Origin: Pseudomonadota bacterium
GTDB lineage: Bacteria > Myxococcota_A > Polyangia > Haliangiales > Haliangiaceae
DNA length: 64,000 nucleotides
Direction: 5' to 3'
Assembly (NCBI GenBank): GCA_023428295.1
Contig: JAEYYV010000184.1
Span: 1 to 64,000, forward strand
The notes under the pieces were generated by a model. The model did not search any database. It saw only the letters and a list, made by a program, of their open reading frames with translations, and was not told the origin of the DNA. Below are positions 1 through 7,560 of the stretch, piece by piece. Every line of letters begins with the position of its first letter. The first letter of the stretch is position 1. The position numbers and the translations under genes are program-made.

Positions 1-2
1 CC

Positions 3-182
3 GAAGGTGCAGATGCCGCCAACGCCGCAAGAGTCGCCGAAGGTGCAGATGCGGCCAACGCCGCAAAGGTTGTCGAAGGAGCAGATGCGGCCAACGCCGC
101 AAGAGTCGCCGAAGGTGCAGATGCGGCCAACGCAGCGAAGGTCGCCGAGGGTGGCGAGTCTGCGAACGCAGCGAAGGTCGCG
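3..182 (+). repeat. Tandem 36-bp coding repeats in the toxin gene
   Basis: Five units of 36 bp follow one another at 3-38, 39-74, 75-110, 111-146 and 147-182, and a sixth degenerate unit continues to about 218. The first four differ at only a few positions and the later ones drift. Each encodes a 12-residue Ala-rich unit likely to be helical. The array runs off the left edge, so the full copy number is unknown. Confidence 0.9.
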
Positions 183-770
183 GATGCGAGCGAGGCGAGC
201 AATGCAGCGAAGAACCCTGTCGTCGAGCTCGGCTCGGAGGGACGGCCGTTCGACCCGAAAGAGGTCCCGGGCTTTGGCGAGAAGCCGAACTACCCGCCTC
301 GCAGCGGCGCTGCGGGCGAAGTGATCGTCGAAGATCTTCCGCCCGGAACGAAGCTCGATCGGTATGGCAGCCCCAAGGGACGTTTCCTCGCACCGGAAGG
401 AGCCCCGTTTCCCGAGCGCGCTCTTCCGCCCGAGTACAACCCATCGACCGGCGAGCCTTTGATGGCTCCGCAGCGGTACTCGATCTACGAAGTCGGTCCA
501 GACGGACTTCAAGCTCGAGGCAGCGATATCGCGCCCGCGTTCAATGATCCGGGCGGTGGACGCCAATACCTCGGGGGAGCATCGGGCAAGCCGCCAACCG
601 TCGCCGAGATGCTGGCGGACGGCACTCTGATCGAGGAGCAGTACCTCCGCGCGCGCGAGTTGACGGGCTGGATGGAAGAGGCAGTGCTGCGCGAGATCTA
701 CTCGGTCGAGGGGTACCCGACCGGCGGCGGCGCCGGCGGCGGCGGTGGCGGTGGTGGGGGCGGCGGCTGA
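3..770 (+). CDS. Polymorphic toxin C-terminus with TNT-type NAD glycohydrolase domain (5' partial)
   Basis: The reading frame is open from the left edge of the window, so only the last 255 residues are visible. It starts with about six 12-residue Ala/Asn-rich units (consensus EGADAANAAKVA), then a linker. The last 150 residues match the TNT (tuberculosis necrotizing toxin) fold: PPGTKLDRYG, a KGRFLAPEG segment, ERALPPE, and PAFNDPGGGRQY, whose Gln sits where the catalytic Gln of TNT enzymes lies. Known TNT domains hydrolyse NAD+. The protein ends in about 14 Gly-rich residues. A toxic enzymatic domain at the end of a repeat-rich protein is the usual layout of secreted polymorphic toxins. No immunity gene follows; mnmE lies 39 bp away on the other strand. 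The N-terminal delivery part is outside the window. TNT assignment is by motif reading only. Confidence 0.8.
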   Translation, partial: EGADAANAARVAEGADAANAAKVVEGADAANAARVAEGADAANAAKVAEGGESANAAKVADASEASNAAKNPVVELGSEGRPFDPKEVPGFGEKPNYPPRSGAAGEVIVEDLPPGTKLDRYGSPKGRFLAPEGAPFPERALPPEYNPSTGEPLMAPQRYSIYEVGPDGLQARGSDIAPAFNDPGGGRQYLGGASGKPPTVAEMLADGTLIEEQYLRARELTGWMEEAVLREIYSVEGYPTGGGAGGGGGGGGGGG

Positions 771-809
771 GCGTTCGACGAAGGCCGTGACGTCGACTCG
801 GCGCGCGGC

Positions 810-2243
810 TTACTTGCCGATGCAGAAGCGCGCGAAGACCTCGTCGAGCACTCGCTCGCCGACCTCGATTCCGCGAAGCTGCGCGAGCGCTTGCGCACCC
901 GTACGCAGCTCGACAGCGACGAGCTCGGGTGGACGCTGCGCGGCCCACGCGCTCTCGGCAGCAGCGAATGCATCCCGCGCGGCTGCGGCAACTGCTTGCT
1001 GACGCGCGGTCGTGATGAAGGCCTGCTCGCCACCCTCGCGATCCGCGACGCCGGCCACTGCGAGCACGCGTGCGCGAAGCTCGGCGAGCCCTTCACTTGA
1101 TTTCGCCGATGTGTAGATCGGAGAACCGGCGAGCCCTTCACTTGATTTCGCCGATGTGTAGATCGAAGAACCAGCAGACGCTGGAGGCCGTGGCGAGGCA
1201 GGCGCCTGCGAAGCAGCGTCCATGCGCGTATCAGCCAGGTCTGCTTTGCTGCGCACGACGATCGCGCGATCGCCGTACGCAGCGCCGTCGTTCCACGGGC
1301 TGACGCCATCGTTGACCACCACGACGACATCCGCGGAGTCCACGCGGCGCGCACCGAGCTCGATGCCGCGCGCTTCGATCGCGTTGTCGGTGTCGCGCAT
1401 GCCCGCCGTGTCGACGAGCGTGACCGCGACACCGTTCCACACGTCGGATACCTCGAGCCAGTCGCGCGTGGTGCCGGGCTCCGACGCGACGAGTGCGCGC
1501 TCCGTGCCGACCAGCGCGTTGAGCAGCGAGGACTTGCCCACGTTGACCGGCCCGACGAGCGCCACGGTGATGCCCGCGCTGACAGCGCGCCCGTAGCGAA
1601 AGCTGTCGGCGAGGGCGGCACAGGCCGAACGGAGCGCGGCGATCTCGCCTGCGATCCAGGCCGTGTCCGCCGGCGCCATGCCCTCCTCGGGAAAATCGAT
1701 GCGCCCCTCGAGCTCCGCGAGCAGCGCGAGGGCGCGACGCTCGTGCATCTGGGCCTGCTCGCCGAGCGCGCCGCCGAGGTTCGCGCGCGCGAGTCGCAAC
1801 GCGCGTTCGCTACCGGCGTGGATCACGTCGAGCAGCGCTTCGGCCCGAGCGAGATCGAGCTTGCCGTTGGCGACCGCGCGACGCGTGAACTCGCCGGGCT
1901 CCGCGATGCGAGCACCGCGCTCGACGAGCGAGGAGAGCAGGGCGTTCAAGTTGTGCGGGCCGCCGTGGCCGTGCAGCTCCGCGACGTCCTCGCCGGTGAA
2001 CGACGCGGGCGAGCGCATCGCAAACGCGAGCACCTGATCGAGCCGGTCGCCGCTCTGCGAACGCGCCCAGCCGACACGAACCTCGCGCGTCAGCTGCGCG
2101 GGGGGAATGCCGAGCGCCGCTGCAGCGATCTCGATCGCACGCGGGCCGGACAAGCGCACGATACCGACGCCACCGATGCCCGCCGCCGTCGCGATCGCGG
2201 CGATCGTGTCTCCGTCCCCGATGGGTGCGGGCACGGCGTCCAC
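810..2243 (-). CDS. mnmE: tRNA uridine-5-carboxymethylaminomethyl(34) synthesis GTPase MnmE
   Basis: 477 residues, slightly longer than the roughly 455 of E. coli MnmE. With MnmG it makes the cmnm5/nm5 modification of wobble U34. The N-terminal folate-binding domain (DTIAAIATAAGIGGVGIVRLSG) is followed by the GTPase domain: G1 GPVNVGKS at 231-238, DTAG at 278-281, and a G4 motif that reads SKAD (332-335) where NKAD is usual. The C-terminus is the family hallmark FCIGK with its conserved Cys. A 15-residue segment just after G4 (around 359-388) is duplicated in tandem. The start is GTG, four bases after the khpB stop. The order mnmE-khpB-yidC-yidD-rnpA-rpmH is the classic origin-proximal order. 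Confidence 0.97.
   Translation of the reverse strand: MDAVPAPIGDGDTIAAIATAAGIGGVGIVRLSGPRAIEIAAAALGIPPAQLTREVRVGWARSQSGDRLDQVLAFAMRSPASFTGEDVAELHGHGGPHNLNALLSSLVERGARIAEPGEFTRRAVANGKLDLARAEALLDVIHAGSERALRLARANLGGALGEQAQMHERRALALLAELEGRIDFPEEGMAPADTAWIAGEIAALRSACAALADSFRYGRAVSAGITVALVGPVNVGKSSLLNALVGTERALVASEPGTTRDWLEVSDVWNGVAVTLVDTAGMRDTDNAIEARGIELGARRVDSADVVVVVNDGVSPWNDGAAYGDRAIVVRSKADLADTRMDAASQAPASPRPPASAGSSIYTSAKSSEGLAGSPIYTSAKSSEGLAELRARVLAVAGVADREGGEQAFITTARQQAVAAAARDAFAAAESAWAAQRPPELVAVELRTGAQALAQLRGIEVGERVLDEVFARFCIGK
1083..1172 (-). repeat. Tandem 45-bp in-frame duplication inside mnmE
   Basis: Positions 1083-1127 and 1128-1172 are the same 45 bases with a single G/A difference. The duplication repeats the IYTSAKSSEGLA stretch, which corresponds to the normally single 'SAK-GEG' G5 region of MnmE. 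It keeps the reading frame. Confidence 0.95.
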
Positions 2244-2247
2244 GCGA

Positions 2248-2733
2248 TCACTCCGGGTTCGGAACGATCAAGATGTGACGGTCTTCGCCTTCGCCTTCGC
2301 TGCGCGTGGAGAGACCTGCAATCTCGGAGATCGCCATGTGCACGATGCGACGATCGTGCGCCGTCATCGGCTGGAGCTCGACGATCTGCTTGGTCTGCAG
2401 CGCCTTCTCCGCCATGCGCTGACCGAGCGTACGAAGACGCTCGATCTGCTTGTCGCGGAATCCGCCCGCGTCGACGACGAGCGGCTTGGTCTTCTCGTCG
2501 CGCTTGTCGCGATAGACGACCTTGTTGACGAGGTGCTGGAGCGCATCCATCACCACGCCGCGGCGACCGATCACCAGCTCCGTATCCTTGGTCTGGATCT
2601 CGAGCGTCGTGCGGTCCTTGTCATCCTTGATGTCGATGTCCGCCGAGATGCCCATTCGCTCGAGCACGCCCAGCAGGAACTCGCTCGCCTTCTCGGCGAG
2701 ATCTTCACGTTCAGCAGTCGCTGTTTCAGCCAC
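2248..2733 (-). CDS. khpB: RNA-binding protein KhpB/Jag (KH and R3H domains)
   Basis: 161 residues. The KH domain contains VIGRRGVVMDALQHLVN (a GxxG-type loop, here GRRG), and the R3H domain follows with MTAHDRRIVHMAI and SEGEGEDRHILIVP, both standard for Jag/KhpB. The family binds RNA and influences translation and cell-envelope genes; it is nearly always encoded beside yidC. The start is GTG with TAGGAG about 7 bases upstream. It lies 12 bases downstream of the yidC stop and 4 bases upstream of mnmE, in one leftward operon. The N-terminal Jag_N domain seen in some relatives is reduced to a short acidic/Ala-rich helix. Confidence 0.95.
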   Translation of the reverse strand: MAETATAEREDLAEKASEFLLGVLERMGISADIDIKDDKDRTTLEIQTKDTELVIGRRGVVMDALQHLVNKVVYRDKRDEKTKPLVVDAGGFRDKQIERLRTLGQRMAEKALQTKQIVELQPMTAHDRRIVHMAISEIAGLSTRSEGEGEDRHILIVPNPE

Positions 2734-2745
2734 GGTGTCTCCTAC

Positions 2746-4593
2746 CTACTTCCGGCGCTTCTTCTTCTTACGAGGACGCGCAGGGTTCGACGCGCCGGCG
2801 GGCTTGGCAGTGGCCGAGCTCTCAGCATCGTCCGATTCGTCGTCGGTCTCGTCCGCTTTCACGTCGATGACCTTCTTCGCTGCGGGCTTTCCAGTCTTGG
2901 CAGCGGCGTCTTTGGCAGCGGAGTCGTCCGCCACCTTCTTCATCTTCGCGGCGATCTCGATGCTCTTCTTGTCGAACTTGTTCATGTAGATCGAGTGGAG
3001 CGCCGACAACACGGTGTTCGTGAAGATGTAGAGCGTGAGTCCTGCCGGGAAGAAGAACGACATCACGCCGAACATCAACGGCATGCCGTACTGCAGGAAC
3101 TTCTGCTGGCGCGAGTCACCCGTTGCCGGCGTGAGGCGCGCTTGCAGGAACATCGTGACGACGAGGACCGCCGGGAGGATGTGATACGGGTCCGTCGAGG
3201 TCAGGTCGTCGATCCACCCCGGGATGAACGGCTGCTGATAGAGCTCGCCCGCCGACGAGAGCATGCGGTACAGCGCGAGCCAGATCGGCATCTGCAGAAG
3301 GATCGGGAGACAGCCGGCGATCGGGTTGACGTTGTGCGTCTTGTAGAGCGCCATCGTCTCCGCTTGGAGGCGCTGCTTGTCGTCCTTGTACTTCTCCTGC
3401 AGCTGCTTCATCAGCGGAGCGAGCCCCGCCATCGCCTTCATCGAGCGCATCGACTTCGTCGTCCAGTAGAGCGTCGCGCCCTTGACGAGGAGCGTGAGCA
3501 CCATGATCGCGAGGCCCCAGTTCTGGAGGAACGAGTAGAACTTGAGGAGCAGCCACAAGAGCGGCTTGCCGATGAACGCGAACCAACCGAGATCGATCGT
3601 CGACTTGAACTGCGTCGAGAAACCAGCCGCGTCGTCGGCTGCACCGAGGTTCGTATAGTTCTTCGGACCGAGATAGCCGACGACCTCGTACGCGATCGGC
3701 TGGTCATCCTTGATGACGCGCTCGCCGAACAGCATGTCCGTACGCATCACGCCCTTGGTGGCGTCCGCAGGCACGTACGTCCGCTTCATGACGGGCGTCG
3801 TCGCATCGACCTTGGGCGCATACGCCGCGAGGAGGTACGGATGCTCGAAGCCGGTCCACGTGATGCCGAGCTCCTCGCGCGGCGAGGTGATCACGGACGT
3901 GACCGGTGTGTGATAGATGCTGCCGCCACGCAGCGTGGACGAGAACCATGCGCGCGGGCCCTCTTGGCTCGTGCCCTTGATGATCTTCGTCGGATCCTGG
4001 AACGCGAACACGCTGACCGCGAGGTTCTGCACCGGGTTCGTACCGGCTGGCGCCTTCACCTTCGCGGTGACGACCATGCGCACGAGGTAGTTCGCAGGAT
4101 CGATCGTGTAGAGCTTCTCGACCGAGAGGTTCTCCGTCTCGATCGTGTACTTCACCGATGTGTCCGAGACCTGCGCGCCGGTCCACTCGGACTTCTTGGG
4201 CAACACATAAGTCGAGCGCGCGAAGTTCACACCGAACGCGCCGGTATCGGCCTCCTGCGCGACGAGCTCGCCCTTGGTCTGATCGCGCTCGAAGCGCTGG
4301 TCCGAGAGCTTGAACGAGACGAGGTTTCCGCCGTAGCTCGAGAACGTCGACGAGAAGTTCGGGAACTCGAGGGTGATGCGCTTCTCGTCACCGCGCGGAG
4401 CTTCGATCTCCGGTGGAGCGACAGGACCCGTGGGGGTTGGCGTCGCCGCGGGCTCCGCCGAGCCTGCCGAGCCTTGCGCGGTGGTATCCGCCGGCTTTGG
4501 CTCCTGCTTGGGCGGGAAGATGAAGTTCCACACGAGCATCACGCCCAGTGCGAGCGCGACGGCGAGAAGCAGCCGCTTTCCTTGATCCTGCAT
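2746..4593 (-). CDS. yidC: Membrane protein insertase YidC
   Basis: 615 residues, the length of the Gram-negative type. A signal-anchor helix (residues about 7-25) is followed by a Pro/Ala/Thr-rich linker, the large periplasmic beta-domain (about 70-345), and the conserved five-helix insertase core (WGLAIMVLTLLVKGATLYWTTKSM, GCLPILLQMPIWLALYRML, FFPAGLTLYIFTNT). The core inserts Sec-dependent and independent inner-membrane proteins. The C-terminus is an acidic/Ala stretch ending in a Lys/Arg tail (PRKKKKRRK) that could contact ribosomes. The ATG directly abuts the yidD stop, so translation is probably coupled. Confidence 0.98.
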   Translation of the reverse strand: MQDQGKRLLLAVALALGVMLVWNFIFPPKQEPKPADTTAQGSAGSAEPAATPTPTGPVAPPEIEAPRGDEKRITLEFPNFSSTFSSYGGNLVSFKLSDQRFERDQTKGELVAQEADTGAFGVNFARSTYVLPKKSEWTGAQVSDTSVKYTIETENLSVEKLYTIDPANYLVRMVVTAKVKAPAGTNPVQNLAVSVFAFQDPTKIIKGTSQEGPRAWFSSTLRGGSIYHTPVTSVITSPREELGITWTGFEHPYLLAAYAPKVDATTPVMKRTYVPADATKGVMRTDMLFGERVIKDDQPIAYEVVGYLGPKNYTNLGAADDAAGFSTQFKSTIDLGWFAFIGKPLLWLLLKFYSFLQNWGLAIMVLTLLVKGATLYWTTKSMRSMKAMAGLAPLMKQLQEKYKDDKQRLQAETMALYKTHNVNPIAGCLPILLQMPIWLALYRMLSSAGELYQQPFIPGWIDDLTSTDPYHILPAVLVVTMFLQARLTPATGDSRQQKFLQYGMPLMFGVMSFFFPAGLTLYIFTNTVLSALHSIYMNKFDKKSIEIAAKMKKVADDSAAKDAAAKTGKPAAKKVIDVKADETDDESDDAESSATAKPAGASNPARPRKKKKRRK

Positions 4594-4878
4594 CTAGTGC
4601 TGCTCCTGCGCGCGATGAGCACAACGCGCGTCGTGACGGTGGCGAGAAACGGGGTCGTATCCGCCGTGGAACAGCGGGTTGCACCGAAGGATGCGCATCG
4701 TCGCGAGCGCGGTACCGACGACGATGCCGCGGGTCTTCACGGCTTCGATCGCGTACTCCGAGCACGTCGGCAAGTAGATGCAGCTCGGTGCTCTCTTCAT
4801 CGGCGACAAGACGCGGCGATAAAACATCACCGGCGCGAGTACGAGCCAGACGAGAAAGCGGTGAAGAGCGCGGATCAT
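4594..4878 (-). CDS. yidD: Membrane protein insertion efficiency factor YidD
   Basis: 94 residues. It carries the family signature YRRVLSPMKRAPSCIYLPTCSEYAIEAVKTRG and LRCNPLFHGGYDPV, with the conserved Cys residues and the HGGYDPV close. YidD is a small amphipathic membrane-associated protein that helps YidC-dependent insertion. The ATG overlaps the rnpA stop (ATGA), and the stop abuts the yidC start. The tail after the DPV motif is His/Arg-rich and not conserved in the family. Confidence 0.95.
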   Translation of the reverse strand: MIRALHRFLVWLVLAPVMFYRRVLSPMKRAPSCIYLPTCSEYAIEAVKTRGIVVGTALATMRILRCNPLFHGGYDPVSRHRHDARCAHRAQEQH

Positions 4879-5264
4879 GTAGTGGCCGAAGGAGTCGCGG
4901 TGGCGAGTGGAAGCTGGCGCAAAATCTTGATCAGATCAGGTGCGAAATCGTCGGGGTGAAGCTGCCGTGCCGCGGAGTCCTTGGCAACCAGGACCATGTC
5001 CCAGCCTGTAGGCACCCAACCGTGCAGTCGCAACCACTCGCGCAACATGCGCTTGATCCGATTTCGAGCGGGCGCGTTCCCTACTTTCTTGGTCACCGTG
5101 AGTCCGAGCCTGCCTGCGAGGTCAGGAGCGGAACGTTGTCTTGCGATCGCGAGGACGTGCCGACCGTGCAGCTTCATACCGTTCGACTGGACGGCAACGA
5201 AGTCCGCGCGTTGTCGCAGCCGCATCTCCTTCGAGATTCCCGACGGAGAGCGCCTGCGAGCCAC
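4875..5264 (-). CDS. rnpA: Ribonuclease P protein component
   Basis: 129 residues. It is the protein subunit of RNase P, which trims the 5' leader of tRNA precursors. Family marks: RLRQRADFVAVQSNG near the start and the RNR box in KKVGNAPARNRIKRMLRE. The GTG start given here lies 2 bases after the rpmH stop; an ATG 13 codons further in (MRLRQRADF) is an alternative start and would match the usual family N-terminus better. The Ala/Thr-rich C-terminal tail is not conserved. It overlaps yidD by 4 bases. Confidence 0.93.
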   Translation of the reverse strand: MARRRSPSGISKEMRLRQRADFVAVQSNGMKLHGRHVLAIARQRSAPDLAGRLGLTVTKKVGNAPARNRIKRMLREWLRLHGWVPTGWDMVLVAKDSAARQLHPDDFAPDLIKILRQLPLATATPSATT

Positions 5265-5266
5265 GG

Positions 5267-5419
5267 CTACTTCTTCGCAGCCGTCACCGAAATGCGCTTG
5301 CGGCCCTTCGCACGACGGCGACGAAGAACTTCACGACCACCGCGGGTCTTCTTGCGGGCACGGAAGCCGTGGGTGCGCTTGCGGCTCTTGTTGTGGGGCT
5401 GATAGGTACGCTTGCTCAC
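5267..5419 (-). CDS. rpmH: 50S ribosomal protein L34
   Basis: A 50-residue protein beginning MSKRTYQPHNKSRKRTHGF and ending ISVTAAKK. It is a full-length match to L34, with the TYQPxxxxRxRxHGFRxR core. The start is GTG with GGAG 8 bases upstream. It heads the leftward operon rpmH-rnpA-yidD-yidC-khpB-mnmE, diverging from dnaA. The second half is extended by a few extra basic residues relative to the 44-46 residues of E. coli L34. Confidence 0.96.
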   Translation of the reverse strand: MSKRTYQPHNKSRKRTHGFRARKKTRGGREVLRRRRAKGRKRISVTAAKK

Positions 5420-5721
5420 GGTGCTTCTCCGAATCCGGGACTAGGGTCGCATCCAAGCCACCGGGCTCGTTGCGGAGGGGGATCGATACTCAAGCGGGGT
5501 CACGAAGTCAAGGCGCCGTCTTCGCACCTGTAGATCCAGTGTCACGAGCACGTTCATTCCAGCTCCAGACGTGGTGATTCGTCGCGATCCAGGGAGCGCA
5601 CCGGGAGGGAATAGAGTTGCCGGTTTGGCAACAGATTCGCTGCGATCCGGAGTTCACTTGGCGACGTTTTGGACTTGCGGCGCGAGTTTCGAAACTGCTA
5701 CCAACGCCGGGTTTCCTCGCC

Positions 5722-5730
5722 TGTGGATAA
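5722..5730 (-). promoter_or_regulatory. DnaA box
   Basis: Exact TTATCCACA on the minus strand (TGTGGATAA on the plus strand), the consensus high-affinity DnaA box. Confidence 0.9.
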
Positions 5731-5769
5731 GCCATACGGGTTGGCCGCGGGTGAGAACCAGAAGTCCTT

Positions 5770-5778
5770 GTGGATAAC
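5770..5778 (-). promoter_or_regulatory. DnaA box
   Basis: A second exact TTATCCACA on the minus strand, in the same orientation as the box at 5722 and 73 bp before the dnaA start; it could serve both origin function and dnaA autoregulation. Confidence 0.9.
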
Positions 5779-5850
5779 TTCTGGATTGGCTGTCTTTTGC
5801 CTGTGAGCCTGGACGCATAACCGCATGAAGTTGCAGAACAAAGCCGCGAG

Positions 5851-7290
5851 GTGCCGAGGATGACGGTTCAACTCCTCTGGGACGAGGCTGTCGGGAGGCT
5901 CCGTTCGCGAGTCTCTTCGCAAAATTACGATATGTGGCTCCGTCCGATCGAGGTCCGTTCCTTCGATCAAGGCATCCTCCGGCTGCGCGCTCCCAACAGC
6001 TACGTGCGGGTGTGGTTCGAGTCGAACTTTCTCCAAAGTCTCCTGAAGGATCTCCGCGAGCTCGGACATGACGAGCTTCGAGTCGAGTTCGAGCCGGACT
6101 CCGAAGAGCGACCTGCTGTGGAGGCCGAGCCCACCCCCGAGCCCGTTGCCACCGCTGCGTCCGTCGTCACGTCCAGCGAGTCGAGCTCCGAGCCCGTCGC
6201 GTCTCCAGCCCCGGGTTCGCATCGCGTCGCGGTGACTCCGGCCGACGATGTCATCGCACCGCCCGAGGCTGCGACCCTCAACCCTCGCTACAACTTCGAG
6301 ACGTTCGTCGCGGGCCCGTCGAACCAGCTCGCCTTTGCAGCGTCGCAAGCCGCCGCGTCGAGCTATCCACCCAAGTACAACCCGGTCTTCATCTGTGGCG
6401 GCGTTGGCCTCGGCAAGACGCACCTCTTGCACTCGATCGGCCACCAGCAGCTCGCGAACCGCCCCGGCGCGCGCATCGTCTATCTCTCGAGCGAGCGGTT
6501 CATGAACGAGTACGTGCAAGCGATCCGCACGGGCCGCATGCACGAGTTCCGTCGCAACTATCGCGAGGGCATCGACGTTCTCCTCATCGACGACGTCCAG
6601 TTCCTCGCCGGCAAAGAGAGCACGCAGGACGAGTTCTTTCACACGTTCAACGCGCTCCACGAGAACCACAAGCAGATCGTCCTCACCGCCGACCGCAAAC
6701 CGCACGAGATCAGCGACATCGCCGATCGCCTGCGCACGCGCTTCGCGTGGGGCCTGCTCGCCGATATCGAGCCACCCGAGCTCGAGGTGCGCATCGCCAT
6801 TTTGCGCAAGAAGGCCGCCGTGGAGGCTCTCGTGCTCCCCGACGACGTCGCGCTCTACATCGCCTCGTCGATCAAGAGCAACGTGCGCGAGCTCGAGGGC
6901 GCGCTGATCCGGCTCGCCGCATACGCGTCGCTGTCCAAGCGTCGCATCGACCTCGAGTTCGCTCAGGAGACGCTAGGTGCTGCGATCACGCGTCCGCGCG
7001 AGGTCATCACCGTCGACGCTGTCATCAAGGCGGTGGCGAGCTACTACGGCCTCAAGCCGAGCGACATCAAGAGCGAACGTCGTCACAAGAGCGTCGCCAC
7101 GCCGCGCGCTGTCGCGATGTATCTCTCGCGTCATCACACCAAGGACAGCTACCCCGACCTCGCTCGAGCGTTCGGCGGCAAGCACCACACGACGGTCATC
7201 TCTGCGGTTCAGAAGATCATCGAGCGACTCAAGGACGACGCGTCCCTGCGCTCCGAGATCCACGCGGTCGAAGCGATGATCCTCCGATGA
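5851..7290 (+). CDS. dnaA: Chromosomal replication initiator protein DnaA
   Basis: 479 residues with all four domains. Domain I (about 4-85) binds helicase loader and regulators. Domain II (86-140) is a Pro/Glu/Ser-rich linker. Domain III (143-360) is the AAA+ ATPase with Walker A GGVGLGKT (183-190) and LLIDDVQFL. Domain IV is the DnaA-box-binding HTH with the signature YPDLARAFGGKHHTTVISAV near 435-454. The GTG start at 5851 is chosen because the open frame begins there; an ATG three codons later (5860) is equally possible. Divergent from rpmH and followed by dnaN after a 270-bp gap. Confidence 0.98.
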   Translation: MPRMTVQLLWDEAVGRLRSRVSSQNYDMWLRPIEVRSFDQGILRLRAPNSYVRVWFESNFLQSLLKDLRELGHDELRVEFEPDSEERPAVEAEPTPEPVATAASVVTSSESSSEPVASPAPGSHRVAVTPADDVIAPPEAATLNPRYNFETFVAGPSNQLAFAASQAAASSYPPKYNPVFICGGVGLGKTHLLHSIGHQQLANRPGARIVYLSSERFMNEYVQAIRTGRMHEFRRNYREGIDVLLIDDVQFLAGKESTQDEFFHTFNALHENHKQIVLTADRKPHEISDIADRLRTRFAWGLLADIEPPELEVRIAILRKKAAVEALVLPDDVALYIASSIKSNVRELEGALIRLAAYASLSKRRIDLEFAQETLGAAITRPREVITVDAVIKAVASYYGLKPSDIKSERRHKSVATPRAVAMYLSRHHTKDSYPDLARAFGGKHHTTVISAVQKIIERLKDDASLRSEIHAVEAMILR

Positions 7291-7560
7291 TTCACGACGC
7301 GAAATCGCCTGTGCGAAACCCTGTGTCGCCAGCTGTGGATGAGACGTGGACGACTCCGACCGCCCTGGTTGTCCACATGTTTGGTGCATGTCATCCACGG
7401 CGGGACACCCATCTTTCACCACGATCGACGAGCACCGCTCCCGGTTGGATGTCAGGGGCTTGAAGCATTCTCCACAGGATCCACAGGTCCTACTGGATCC
7501 TACTAATTCAAAGATCTAATTCTTTACAGATAAAGAAGAGCGAAGAGAGACGAGGGTGAC
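7291..7560. other. dnaA-dnaN intergenic region; candidate unwinding site of oriC
   Basis: Contains several near-consensus DnaA boxes: TGTGGATGA (7334-7342), TTGTCCACA (7369-7377), TTCTCCACA (7468-7476) and the weaker GGATCCACA (7478-7486). About a dozen bases after the last box comes CTACTAATT (7500-7508), which read 3'-5' on the other strand is GAT-GAT-TAA, the form of DnaA-trio elements. It runs into the most AT-rich stretch around here (7500-7540). Box, short GC spacer, trios, AT-rich DNA is the published layout of a bacterial basal unwinding system. The dnaN ribosome site (GAGGG) is at the right end. Confidence 0.7.

Larger units (their letters stand above)
5420..5850. other. rpmH-dnaA divergent intergenic region; candidate half of oriC
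   Basis: A 431-bp gap between divergent rpmH and dnaA, holding the promoters of both operons. It contains two perfect 9-mer DnaA boxes (listed separately), 40 bp apart edge to edge and both in the same orientation, and an inverted repeat GTTGCC-N5-GGCAAC at 5616-5632. The 80 bp before dnaA are less GC-rich than the surroundings. This order is the standard site for a bacterial origin; origin function is inferred from boxes and gene order only. Confidence 0.75.

Noticed and set aside
3..218. CRISPR-like array at the left edge
   Set aside because: Units are back-to-back without spacers and encode a 12-residue protein repeat.
2107..4959. 950-residue open frame antisense to khpB, yidC and yidD
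   Set aside because: Runs opposite to well-identified genes; high-GC third positions keep the antisense frame open. Its composition is Arg/His/Leu-rich with no domain.
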